Shown: piece after piece, positions 17,487 to 24,919 of the stretch
Layout of the letters: each line of letters starts with the position of its first letter
How positions within the stretch are numbered: position 1 is the first letter of the stretch
DNA from: Pseudoroseicyclus_A sp041714655
GTDB lineage: Bacteria; Pseudomonadota; Alphaproteobacteria; Rhodobacterales; Rhodobacteraceae
Length of the DNA: 64,000 bases
Reading direction: 5' to 3'
Assembly: GCF_041714655.1 (NCBI RefSeq)
Contig: NZ_CP168219.1
Span: 496,001-560,000, forward strand
Notes under the pieces: generated by a model
What the model was told of the DNA's origin: nothing
Databases searched by the model: none
The model's input: the letters and a program-made list of their open reading frames with translations, nothing else
Program-made: the position numbers and the translations under genes

Positions 17487-17669
17487 CCGTGACCCTTCCC
17501 TCGATCCAATCGGCCCTCCGCCCCCGATAGCGCGGCGGAGGCCGCCGCGAAAGACCGGTGCGGCCTCAGCGCCGGGCGACCGAGACCCGGATGGCGCCGC
17601 ATTGGGGGCCGCCGGTGAGGGCACAAGCGCGTCGCCCGCCACCGCCACTTCCGTTCCTACAAACGGAAA

Positions 17670-17689
17670 CGGGGGCCCGAAGGCCCCCG
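17670..17689 (-). terminator. Rho-independent terminator of the ABC-transporter operon
   Basis: On the minus strand, CGGGGGCC-TTCG-GGCCCCCG is followed by TTTCCGTTTG. This is a stable tetraloop hairpin with a T-rich tail, 27 bases after the binding-protein stop codon. Confidence 0.85.
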
Positions 17690-17715
17690 CTCTGTCTCAG
17701 GTCATGGGCCCGCGC

Positions 17716-18717
17716 TTACTCGGCCAGCGCCGCGTCGGTGATCTCCAGCGTATAGGCGCCCTCGGGCTCCTCGGTGATCGCCGGGTTCTCTTCCGAGACG
17801 GCGGAAAGCAGCGTCGCCACCGTCTGCTCGTAGTCGGCCGGGTCGAGCGCGCCGTTGGAGCCGGCGGTCAGCTTGGCGACCTCGCCCATCATGTAGACCT
17901 GGTGCTCCAGCGTCTGGGCGCCGGTCTCGTCATATTCCACGACGATCTCGGCGGCTTCCTCGGGGTTCTCTTCCGCCCATTTCCAGCCTTCCATCGAGGC
18001 GCGGACGAAGCGGACCATCTTGTCGACGAACTCCGGATCCTCGAGGTCTTCCTCCATGACGTAGAGCCCGTCCTCCAGCATCCCGATGCCCATGTCGAGA
18101 TAGTTGAAGTTGACGAGGTCCTCCTCGGTGAAGCCGTTGTCGAGCACCTGGCCGTATTCGTTGTAGGTCATGGTCGAGATGCAGTCGGCCTGGCCCTGCA
18201 CCAGCGGGTCGACGTTGAAGGCCTGGCGCAGCACTTCCACACCGCCCTCGGAGCCGTCCGTCGCAAGGCCGAGCGAGGCCATATAGGCGTAGAACGGATA
18301 TTCGTTGCCGAAGAACCAGACGCCGAGCGTCTTGTCCGCGAAATCCGCCTCGCTCTCGATGCCGGTGGACTTGAGGCAGGTGAGCTGCAGCCCGCCGGTC
18401 TTGAAGGGCTGGGCGATGTTGACGAGCGGCAGGCCGCGTTCGCGGGCGGCGAGGGCGGCGGCCATCCAGGTGGTGATGACATCGGCGCCGCCGCCGGCGA
18501 TGACCTGCTCGGGGGCGATGTCGGGGCCGCCGGGCAGGATGGTGACATCGAGCCCCTCGGCCTCGTAGAAGCCCTGGTCGAGCGCGACGTAATAGCCGGC
18601 GAACTGCGCCTGGGTCACCCACTTCAGCTGAAGCGTGACCTCGTTGTCCTGCGCGGCGGCGGCGCCGGCGAGGGCCGCGAGCGCGGCGGCTGCGGCGGCG
18701 GTGAACGTTCTCTTCAT
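17716..18717 (-). CDS. ABC transporter substrate-binding protein, NMT1/THI5-like
   Basis: This 333-residue periplasmic binding protein has a signal peptide ending GAAAAQ. LKWVTQAQFAGYYVALDQGF matches the NMT1/THI5 fold used by transporters for pyrimidine-like and riboflavin or thiamine precursors. GADVITTWMAAALAARERG is the second conserved stretch. It is the last gene of a five-gene minus-strand operon (ATPase, small membrane protein, two permeases, this protein). Proximity to dihydropyrimidinase and beta-ureidopropionase genes makes a pyrimidine or its breakdown product the likely ligand; this is inference from context. ATG 18717 has AGGA upstream. Confidence 0.88.
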   Translation of the reverse strand: MKRTFTAAAAAALAALAGAAAAQDNEVTLQLKWVTQAQFAGYYVALDQGFYEAEGLDVTILPGGPDIAPEQVIAGGGADVITTWMAAALAARERGLPLVNIAQPFKTGGLQLTCLKSTGIESEADFADKTLGVWFFGNEYPFYAYMASLGLATDGSEGGVEVLRQAFNVDPLVQGQADCISTMTYNEYGQVLDNGFTEEDLVNFNYLDMGIGMLEDGLYVMEEDLEDPEFVDKMVRFVRASMEGWKWAEENPEEAAEIVVEYDETGAQTLEHQVYMMGEVAKLTAGSNGALDPADYEQTVATLLSAVSEENPAITEEPEGAYTLEITDAALAE

Positions 18718-18775
18718 GATCTTGGTCCTTTCCCTGCTGACTGCTCGCCGGCTTCTGCCCGTCTTGAAGCGGGCC

Positions 18776-19621
18776 TCACTTTCGGTGCGACGGGTGCCAG
18801 AAGCACAGCCGCGCCTCGATCCATGCGACGACCCCATAGAGACATGTGCCGGCGAGGGCCGCCACCATGATCTCCGCCCAGACGAGGTCGATCGACAAGC
18901 TTCCGACGCCGGTGGAGATGCGAAAGCCCATCCCGCGCGTCGGAGAGCCGAAATATTCGGCAACCACGGCGCCGATCAGCGCCAGGGTCGTGGAAATCTT
19001 CAGGCCGTTGAAGATGAAGGGCAGCGCCGCCGGCAGGCGCAGCTTGGCCATGCCCTGCCAGTAGCTCGCGGCATAGGTGCGCATCAGGTCGCGCTGCATC
19101 GGTTCCGTCTCGCGCAGGCCCTGCACGCAGTTCACCAGCATCGGGAAGAAGACCATGACGACGACCACGGCGGCCTTGGAATGCCAGTCGAAGCCGAACC
19201 AGCTCACGAGGATCGGCGCGATGCCGACGATGGGCAGCGCGGCCACGAAATTGCCGATGGGCAGGAGGCCCCGGGTGAGGAAGGACGAGCGGTCGATCAG
19301 GATCGCGGCGACGAAGGCGGCGAGGCAGCCGATGGCATAGCCTGAAAGGGCGCCCTTCACGACCGTCTGCACGAAGTCTCCCCAGAGCGTCTCGCGCATG
19401 GCGAGGAAGGTGCTCCAGACCGCCGAGGGGGCGGGCAGGATGACGGGCATGACATTGAAATGGCGCACCAGCCCCTCCCAGAGGAGGAGGAGCGTCGCGC
19501 CGAAGATCAGCGGCACGGCGAGCGCCACGGCGCGGCTGCCGCCGAAGGCCGAGCGCACCAGCACGATGTTGAGCACCCAGGCGAGCGGCCAGACGATGAG
19601 GATCACGGCGAGCCAGCTCAT
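18776..19621 (-). CDS. ABC transporter permease (second inner-membrane subunit)
   Basis: This 281-residue BPD_transp_1 permease has about six membrane segments. It carries the EAA-type loop that docks the ATPase, seen around YAASYWQGMAKLRLPAALPF. The start overlaps the stop of the preceding permease (ATGA at 19618-19621), so expression is coupled. Unlike the paired permease it ends with an aromatic, basic tail. Two different permeases imply a heterodimeric channel. Confidence 0.9.
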   Translation of the reverse strand: MSWLAVILIVWPLAWVLNIVLVRSAFGGSRAVALAVPLIFGATLLLLWEGLVRHFNVMPVILPAPSAVWSTFLAMRETLWGDFVQTVVKGALSGYAIGCLAAFVAAILIDRSSFLTRGLLPIGNFVAALPIVGIAPILVSWFGFDWHSKAAVVVVMVFFPMLVNCVQGLRETEPMQRDLMRTYAASYWQGMAKLRLPAALPFIFNGLKISTTLALIGAVVAEYFGSPTRGMGFRISTGVGSLSIDLVWAEIMVAALAGTCLYGVVAWIEARLCFWHPSHRK

Positions 19622-20550
19622 GCTCCCTCTCCCCGGCGGCGGAGGACGGTGCGCTGCATGGCATCGAGCCCGGTGACGAGCGCGCCGGCGAGGATGGCGG
19701 CGGCGAGGAGCGCGGCCCAGATGGCGAGCGGCGTGCCGAACTGGTCGCCGATCAGGATCCGCGCGCCGAGGCCCGAGATGGCGCCGGTCGGCAATTCGCC
19801 GACGATGGTGCCGACGAGCGCGGCGGCGATGCCCACCTTCAGCGAGGCGAAGAGATAGGGCATCGAGGCGGGCAGGCGCAGCTTCCAGAAGCTCTGCAGC
19901 CCGCTGGCGCTCCAGGTCTTCAAGAGGTCGAGCTGCTGGTCCGTCGGCGCGTTCAGCCCCTTCACCATGCCGACGAGGATCGGGAAGTAGCAGAGGTAGG
20001 CCGAGATGATCGCCTTCGGCAGGCCGCGGCCCTCCACCCCGATCTGGCTGGAGAGCACGACGATCATCGGCGCCAGCGCCACGATGGGGATCGTCTGGCT
20101 GATGATCGCCCAGGGCATGAGCGATTTCTCTGCCACCCGCGCATAGGTGATGGCAACGGCCCCGGCGAGGCCCAATGCGAGCCCGAGCGCGAAGCCGGCG
20201 AGCGTGGAGCGCAGCGTGATCCAGCCGTGGTAGATCAGCGAGCGCTTGGAAAAGCCGCGCCCTTCCAGTGCCATGGCGCCGGTGGTGGCCCAGAGCTCGG
20301 TCAGAACCTGCCCGGGCGTCGGCAGGCGCGGGCGCTCGAGCCGGAAGGTCTCGCCGATCCGGTCGGGGTTCGAGATCAGCAGCTGGGCGATCGAGAGGGC
20401 GCGCCGCTCGGCGACGCCCTCGGGGGTCACGCTTTCCCCCATCCTCTCTGCGAGGTCGAGGCTGACACGGATGTTCATGGGCGGCACGGCCGCGTACCAA
20501 AGGACGCCGATGACGGCGATTACGGTGAGGATCGGCAGCGCGGCCCTCAC
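19618..20550 (-). CDS. ABC transporter permease (first inner-membrane subunit)
   Basis: This 310-residue permease starts with an N-terminal anchor and a roughly 70-residue extracytoplasmic loop, followed by the BPD_transp_1 core. The ATPase-coupling loop is near TWSASGLQSFWKLRLPASMPY. The start codon is GTG at 20550, overlapping the TGA of the small membrane protein gene (GTGA). The long N-terminal loop is unusual for the SsuC/TauC-like permeases this resembles. It forms a heterodimer candidate with the next gene. Confidence 0.9.
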   Translation of the reverse strand: MRAALPILTVIAVIGVLWYAAVPPMNIRVSLDLAERMGESVTPEGVAERRALSIAQLLISNPDRIGETFRLERPRLPTPGQVLTELWATTGAMALEGRGFSKRSLIYHGWITLRSTLAGFALGLALGLAGAVAITYARVAEKSLMPWAIISQTIPIVALAPMIVVLSSQIGVEGRGLPKAIISAYLCYFPILVGMVKGLNAPTDQQLDLLKTWSASGLQSFWKLRLPASMPYLFASLKVGIAAALVGTIVGELPTGAISGLGARILIGDQFGTPLAIWAALLAAAILAGALVTGLDAMQRTVLRRRGEGA

Positions 20551-20879
20551 GGGTTACCCTTCGGCAGGACGATCAGCGCCACGGCGACGACGCCGAGCGC
20601 GATGCCGGCCATCTGCGTCGGCGACGGCCGCTCGCCGAACCAGGCGAAGGCGACGGCATTGGCGAGCAGGAGCTGCAGAACGGCGGAGATCGAGATGGCG
20701 ACGGCCATGCCGCTCTCGCGCATCAGCCGCAGCATCATGAGATTGCCGAGCGTGTAGAGCGCGAGCGCGCAGGCGATCATGAGCCAGCCCGGCTTGCCGA
20801 GCGAGGCGCGCAGCAGCGAGGAGGCGGCGAGGAAGACGACCATCGCTCCCCCGAGCCAGGAGTAGAAACCGGCGCTCAT
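20547..20879 (-). CDS. Small four-helix membrane protein, EamA/SMR-like
   Basis: This 110-residue protein has four predicted membrane helices. The last part, AVAFAWFGERPSPTQMAGIALG, resembles half of an EamA transporter or a small multidrug resistance (SMR) subunit. It sits inside the ABC operon with overlaps on both sides: its ATG overlaps the ATPase stop (ATGA) and its TGA overlaps the permease GTG start. Such a gene between ATPase and permease is unexpected for a standard importer. It may be an accessory subunit, or a separate transporter riding on the operon. Confidence 0.75.
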   Translation of the reverse strand: MSAGFYSWLGGAMVVFLAASSLLRASLGKPGWLMIACALALYTLGNLMMLRLMRESGMAVAISISAVLQLLLANAVAFAWFGERPSPTQMAGIALGVVAVALIVLPKGNP

Positions 20880-21661
20880 GCCTCCTCCTCATGCCCGGCG
20901 CGCAGGCCTTCGCGGACGCGGTGGGAGATGGCGATGAACTCGGCGCTGTCGCGGATGTCGAGGGGCCGCTCGCGGGGCAGCGGGCTCTCGATCACATCGG
21001 CGATGCGGCCGGGGCGGGGCGACATGACGACGATCTTCGTCGACAGATACACCGCCTCGGGAATCGAATGGGTGACGAAGCCGATGGTCTTGCCGGTCCG
21101 GCCCCAGAGCTGCAGCAGCTCCTCGTTCAGCCGGTCACGCACGATCTCGTCGAGCGCGCCGAAGGGCTCGTCCATCAGGAGGATATCGGCATCGAAGGCC
21201 AGCGCCCGGGCGATGGAGGCGCGCTGCTGCATGCCGCCGGAGAGCTGCCAGGGGAACTTCTTCTCGAAGCCCGAGAGCTCGACCAGCTCGAGGACGCGGG
21301 CGACGCGTTTCTCCTGATCGGCCTTCGGGAACCCCATGATCTCGAGCGGCAGCCGGATGTTGCCGCCGATGGTGCGCCAGGGATAGAGCCCGGCGGCCTG
21401 GAAGACATAGCCATAGGCGCGGGCGCGCCGGGCGGCATCGGGCGTCATGCCATTGACGGTGAGGCTGCCGCCGGTCGGCTGCTCGAGCCCGGCGATGCAC
21501 CGCAGGAAGGTGGTCTTGCCGCAGCCCGAGGGGCCGATGAAGGAGACGAACTCGCCCTTGCCGATGTCGAGCGTCACGTCCTTCAGCGCATGGATATCGC
21601 CGTCGTTCGTGTGGAAGACGAGGTTCAGGTCGCGGGCCTGGATGACGGGGGCGGCGGTCAT
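20876..21661 (-). CDS. ABC transporter ATP-binding protein
   Basis: This 261-residue ATPase of the nitrate/sulfonate/taurine (SsuB/TauB-like) subfamily is the first gene of the uptake operon. Motifs are Walker A GPSGCGKTT, Q-loop YVFQAAGLYPW, signature LSGGMQQR, Walker B DILLMDEPFGALD and switch His THSIPEA. The operon leader upstream is a 560-base repeat-rich stretch, so the promoter must lie within or beside those repeats. Confidence 0.93.
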   Translation of the reverse strand: MTAAPVIQARDLNLVFHTNDGDIHALKDVTLDIGKGEFVSFIGPSGCGKTTFLRCIAGLEQPTGGSLTVNGMTPDAARRARAYGYVFQAAGLYPWRTIGGNIRLPLEIMGFPKADQEKRVARVLELVELSGFEKKFPWQLSGGMQQRASIARALAFDADILLMDEPFGALDEIVRDRLNEELLQLWGRTGKTIGFVTHSIPEAVYLSTKIVVMSPRPGRIADVIESPLPRERPLDIRDSAEFIAISHRVREGLRAGHEEEA

Positions 21662-21849
21662 GCGGGCGCGGGGACGTTGAGGGATGCGGTGGTCATGGAG
21701 GCCACCAAAGCCGACGGGGAGGCATTTGCCAAGAACTTGCGCAGGGGGAGCTGCGTGTCGGGCGGGCAGATGGTGAATTGGCGGGCAGGCGCGGGGCCCG
21801 ACCCCGCCCTGCCGGGCGGGCTCGCGGGGGGCGAACTCCCGACAGTGGC

Positions 21850-21873
21850 GGTGGGTTGAAAACCCACCCTACG
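21850..21873 (+). repeat. REP-like palindrome (copy 2)
   Basis: GGTGGGTT and AACCCACC arms followed by CTACG, 46 bases before the second 144-bp element. Confidence 0.85.
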
Positions 21874-21918
21874 CCTTGTGCGACCGTCGTGCGGCGCCCC
21901 GCCCGGTGCGCGCCGCAG

Positions 21919-22062
21919 GCGCAGGGCGAGCGCCGGCCCGTCCCGCGGGCTGGCGCTCTCGTGGGGTAGTGCTGAGCTCTGAGGAGAGGAAGTGGCTGCA
22001 CCATAAAGTGCAATGCGGAACGGTTGGGAGCGCCACCCCCCGGGCCGGCGCTCGCCCTGCGC
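21919..22062 (+). repeat. 144-bp palindromic intergenic element, copy B
   Basis: The left arm (21919-21958) starts GCGCAGGGCGAGCGCC and is nearly identical to copies A and E. The centre GCACCATAAAGTGC is at 21998-22011. The right arm (22028-22062) ends GGCGCTCGCCCTGCGC. The spacing from left arm start to right arm end is exactly 144 bases, as in copy A. It lies between the VOC-protein gene and the ABC ATPase gene, both on the minus strand. Confidence 0.88.
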
Positions 22063-22092
22063 GGCGAGGGTGGGAGGTCTGGCGGGCGGGGT

Positions 22093-22116
22093 GGCGGGCT
22101 GAAGCCCGCCCTACGG
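22093..22116 (+). repeat. REP-like palindrome, GGGCTGAAGCCC variant (copy 3)
   Basis: Arms GGCGGGCT and AGCCCGCC with CTACGG following. It is the same architecture as the GGTGGGTT form with a compensating arm change, which suggests selection for the hairpin rather than the sequence. Confidence 0.75.
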
Positions 22117-22157
22117 GGCAGGAGTTTGGGCGGGTGTCGTGGAGGTGGTGAAGGGGA

Positions 22158-22181
22158 GGTGGGTTACAAACCCACCCTACG
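22158..22181 (+). repeat. REP-like palindrome (copy 4)
   Basis: GGTGGGTT-AC-AAACCCACC followed by CTACG. It forms a head-to-head pair with the next copy, separated by six bases. Confidence 0.85.
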
Positions 22182-22187
22182 GGGCGG

Positions 22188-22211
22188 CGTAGGGTGGGTT
22201 TGTAACCCACC
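22188..22211 (-). repeat. REP-like palindrome (copy 5, inverted)
   Basis: CGTAGGGTGGGTT and AACCCACC, opposite in orientation to the preceding copy. The pair can form one long hairpin, as REP doublets do. It ends 12 bases before the VOC gene stop. Confidence 0.85.
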
Positions 22212-22223
22212 ATTGCCCTGCCC

Positions 22224-22640
22224 TCACGCCCAGAGCTTCGGCTCCGCGAATTCCACCGAATTGCCCGCCGGGTCGCGCACGTAGATCGAGCGGGCGCCGT
22301 TGGGCCAGCGCATGTCCTCCTCGATTGCGACGCCCTGCGCCGGCAGCTCCGCCGCGAGCGCCTCAAGGGCGGAAGCATCGGCCACGAAGCACACATGCCC
22401 CGGCCCGCGCGCCCCGTGGGGCGGCACGGGCAGGCGCGCGTCCGGGGAGGCCGGCTTCTCCGTCTCCGCCGCGATGAAGCAGAGGAGCACCGAGGCGCCG
22501 CAGCGGAAGAAGACATGCCGGCCATCCCGGCGAGTGATCTCCTCGAGGCCGAGCACCCCGCCGTAGAAGGCGGCCGCCGCCTCGAGGTCGTTCACATAGA
22601 CGGCCGCCTCGAGGATGCCGGTGAGGGCCGCGCTCACCAC
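22224..22640 (-). CDS. VOC-family (glyoxalase/bleomycin resistance fold) protein
   Basis: This 138-residue protein has the paired beta-alpha-beta-beta-beta modules of the vicinal oxygen chelate superfamily. The first module is LEAAVYVNDLEAAAAFYGGV. The second carries GPGHVCFVADASALEAL and RSIYVRDPAGNSVEFAEPKLW, where His and Glu are candidate metal ligands. The reaction is unknown. It begins 25 bases after the dihydropyrimidinase stop on the same strand and so is probably in that operon. Confidence 0.85.
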   Translation of the reverse strand: MVSAALTGILEAAVYVNDLEAAAAFYGGVLGLEEITRRDGRHVFFRCGASVLLCFIAAETEKPASPDARLPVPPHGARGPGHVCFVADASALEALAAELPAQGVAIEEDMRWPNGARSIYVRDPAGNSVEFAEPKLWA

Positions 22641-22665
22641 GGGCTTCGCGCGAAAACCGCCGCCC

Positions 22666-24120
22666 TCACACCCCGGTCGCCGGGATCCCCGAGCGCTCCA
22701 CCGGCCGGGGGTTGGTCAGCGCCTTCCAGCTCGACAGCGCCCGGTTGACCGAGCCGTTGCCGGGCCGCTTGACGAATTCGCCATGCCCCTCGCGGGTGGT
22801 CATCTCGCCGTCGGTGACGGCCACATGGCCGCGGGTCAGCACGAAGCGCGGCAGGCCCTTCACCTTCTGCCCCTCGAAGACGTTGTAATCGATGGCGGAG
22901 ACCTGGTTCGCGGCGGTGATCACCTTCTCCTTCTCCGGGTCGAGGACGAGGATGTCGGCATCCGCGCCGACCAGGATCGCGCCCTTCTTCGGGTAGCAGT
23001 TGAGGATCTTGGCGATGTTGGTGGAGGTGACGGCGACGAATTCCTCCGGCGTCAGCCGGCCGGTGCCCACGCCATGCGTCCAGAGCATCGGGATGCGATC
23101 CTCGAGCCCGCCGGTGCCATTCGGGATCTTGGTGAAATCGCCGACGCCGTAGCGCTTCTGCTGGGTCGTGAAGGCGCAGTGATCGGTCGCCACGACCGAG
23201 AGCGAGCCCGACTGCAGCCCGGCCCAGAGCGAGTCCTGGTGCTTCTTGTTGCGGAAGGGGGGAGACATGACGCGCCGCGCCGCATGGTCCCAGTCCTCAT
23301 GGAAATACTCGCTTTCGTCGAGCGTCAGGTGCTGGATCAGCGGCTCGCCCCAGACGCGCTTGCCGGCCATCCGGGCGCGGCGGATGGCCTCGTGGCTCTC
23401 CTCGCAGGAGGTATGCACCACGTAGAGCGGCACGCCGGCCATGTCGGCGATCATGATGGCGCGGTTGGTGGCCTCGCCCTCCACCTGGGAGGGCCGCGAA
23501 TAGGCATGGGCCTCCGGCCCGGTGTTGCCCTCGCGCAGGAGCCGGGCGGAGAGCTCGGCCACCACGTCACCGTTCTCGGCATGGACCATGGCGATGCCGC
23601 CGAGCTCGGCCAGACGCTGGAAGCTGGCGTACATCTCGTCGTCATTCACCATCAGCGCGCCCTTGTAGGCCATGAAATGCTTGAAGGTGTTGATGCCGTG
23701 ATCGTTGATGACGGTCTTCATCTCTTCGAAGACCTGCTCGCCCCACCAGGTCACCGCCATGTGGAAGGAATAGTCGCAATGCGCCCGGCCCGACTTGTTG
23801 TGCCAGCGCTTGAGCGCGTCGGTCAGGCTCTGGCCCGGGTCGGGCAGGGCGAAATCGACGACCATCGTGGTGCCGCCGGCGAGGGCCGCGCGGGTGCCAG
23901 AGTCGAAATCGTCGGTGGAGAAGGTGCCCATGAAGGGCATCTCCAGATGCGTATGGGGGTCGATCCCGCCGGGCATGACGAAGCAGCCGGTGGCGTCGAG
24001 CACCTCGTCGCCGGAGAGATCGGGGCCGATCTCGGCGATCCTGCCGTCCTCGATGAGAACGTCGGCCTTGTAGGTGAGATCGGCGGTGACGACCGTTCCG
24101 TTCTTGATGACCTTGCTCAT
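22666..24120 (-). CDS. hydA: Dihydropyrimidinase
   Basis: This 484-residue cyclic amidohydrolase opens 5,6-dihydrouracil or dihydrothymine to N-carbamoyl-beta-amino acids, the second step of reductive pyrimidine breakdown. Metal-binding DPHTHLEMP (His56, His58), the carboxylated lysine in KHFMAYKG (Lys153), VHAENGDV and VVATDHCAF with the catalytic Asp are visible. The length and C-terminal extension fit bacterial D-hydantoinase/dihydropyrimidinase. The beta-ureidopropionase gene lies upstream on the same strand, with a small lipoprotein gene between them. PreT/PreA, which make its substrate, are encoded about 8 kb away. Confidence 0.96.
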   Translation of the reverse strand: MSKVIKNGTVVTADLTYKADVLIEDGRIAEIGPDLSGDEVLDATGCFVMPGGIDPHTHLEMPFMGTFSTDDFDSGTRAALAGGTTMVVDFALPDPGQSLTDALKRWHNKSGRAHCDYSFHMAVTWWGEQVFEEMKTVINDHGINTFKHFMAYKGALMVNDDEMYASFQRLAELGGIAMVHAENGDVVAELSARLLREGNTGPEAHAYSRPSQVEGEATNRAIMIADMAGVPLYVVHTSCEESHEAIRRARMAGKRVWGEPLIQHLTLDESEYFHEDWDHAARRVMSPPFRNKKHQDSLWAGLQSGSLSVVATDHCAFTTQQKRYGVGDFTKIPNGTGGLEDRIPMLWTHGVGTGRLTPEEFVAVTSTNIAKILNCYPKKGAILVGADADILVLDPEKEKVITAANQVSAIDYNVFEGQKVKGLPRFVLTRGHVAVTDGEMTTREGHGEFVKRPGNGSVNRALSSWKALTNPRPVERSGIPATGV

Positions 24121-24142
24121 GGGGCGGCTCCTTTAGGGGTGC

Positions 24143-24406
24143 TTATTCCGGGGCGGGCGTACAGATCGGCTGGCCGGCGTCGTCGGTGACGTAGAAGCCG
24201 GACGGCGGGTCCTTCGCCTCGATGGAGAAGAGCCAGCAGCCGTCGGTGTTCTGGAAGGCGACGCTGGGCGCGGTGCCGGAGGGCAGGGCGGAGAGCACTT
24301 CCGGCGGCGGCGGGGCCGGGGGCTCGGGCTCGGTGCCGGGCAGGGTGATGCCGACGCAGCCGGCCGCGAAGAGCGGCAGGGCGAGGATCAGGGGAAGGCG
24401 GGTCAT
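24143..24406 (-). CDS. Small lipoprotein of unknown function
   Basis: This 87-residue protein has a signal peptide with lipobox FAAGC (Cys17), a proline-rich spacer (EPEPPAPPPPE), and a compact C-terminal part with two further cysteines (DGCWLF and PICTP). These could form a disulfide in the periplasm. It lies 22 bases upstream of dihydropyrimidinase on the same strand, so it is probably cotranscribed. I do not recognise the family and propose no function. Confidence 0.7.
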   Translation of the reverse strand: MTRLPLILALPLFAAGCVGITLPGTEPEPPAPPPPEVLSALPSGTAPSVAFQNTDGCWLFSIEAKDPPSGFYVTDDAGQPICTPAPE

Positions 24407-24519
24407 GCGGATGTCCTTGGTGTCATGGCGCCGGGGGCCGGCTGTCCCGCCGATCCTTCTGCGGTGGCGGGGGAGGGTCAACCCCCCTGCTGGCGGGGCG
24501 GCCGAGGGAAGAGCGGGGC

Positions 24520-24592
24520 GGGGGGCTGTCTGCCCCCCGCCGCCTTCGGCGACTCCCCCCGAGGATTTTCCGGGAGCAAAGACGGGGGAGGG
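24520..24592 (+). repeat. Terminator-like intergenic repeat (CTGTCTG type), copy 2
   Basis: GGGGGGCTGTCTGCCCCCC, then CGCC/GGCG, then CCCCCGAGGATTTTCC and GGGAGCAAAGAC. It is nearly identical to the unit at 12763-12825. It lies in the 513-base gap between the lipoprotein and amidohydrolase genes. Confidence 0.8.
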
Positions 24593-24661
24593 GGGCGCTT
24601 CGGGTGGCGGGACGTCGTCGCACGGGCGGGCGGTTGGCCGTGCTGCGAGCTGGCGAGGGGA

Positions 24662-24685
24662 GGTGGGTTGCAAACCCACCCTACG
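24662..24685 (+). repeat. REP-like palindrome (copy 6)
   Basis: GGTGGGTT-GC-AAACCCACC followed by CTACG, directly before element copy C. Confidence 0.85.
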
Positions 24686-24708
24686 CCGGGCGCATCGTTG
24701 CTGCATGT

Positions 24709-24839
24709 CCCACGCGCGAGCGCCGGCCAGTCCCGCGGGCGGGCGCTCTGCAACGTGGCGCCCCGCTCGGAACGAGGGAGTGGCGGCACCATGAAGTGTG
24801 CTGGGGCGGTGTCGGGAGCGCCAACCCCCGGGCCGGCGC
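24709..24839 (+). repeat. 144-bp palindromic intergenic element, copy C (degenerate)
   Basis: The left arm (24709-24748) keeps GCGAGCGCCGGCC but has lost the GCGCAGGG start. The centre is GCACCATGAAGTGT (24786-24799), with one change in the core. The right arm (24816-24839) matches GAGCGCCAACCCCCGGGCC and then diverges after GGCGCG. This looks like a decaying copy. It ends about 80 bases before the amidohydrolase stop. Confidence 0.7.
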
Positions 24840-24919
24840 GGCACCGCGGCGCTCGGTTGAGGGGGAGGGCTGGGCGCGAAGGGAGGGGTGGGGTGGACCC
24901 TCTCCCAACGGGGACCCCG

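Noticed and set aside
21662..22223. A small protein gene within the repeat-rich gap.
   Set aside because: Open frames there follow the repeats in all frames and lack ribosome sites; the repeats explain the sequence.
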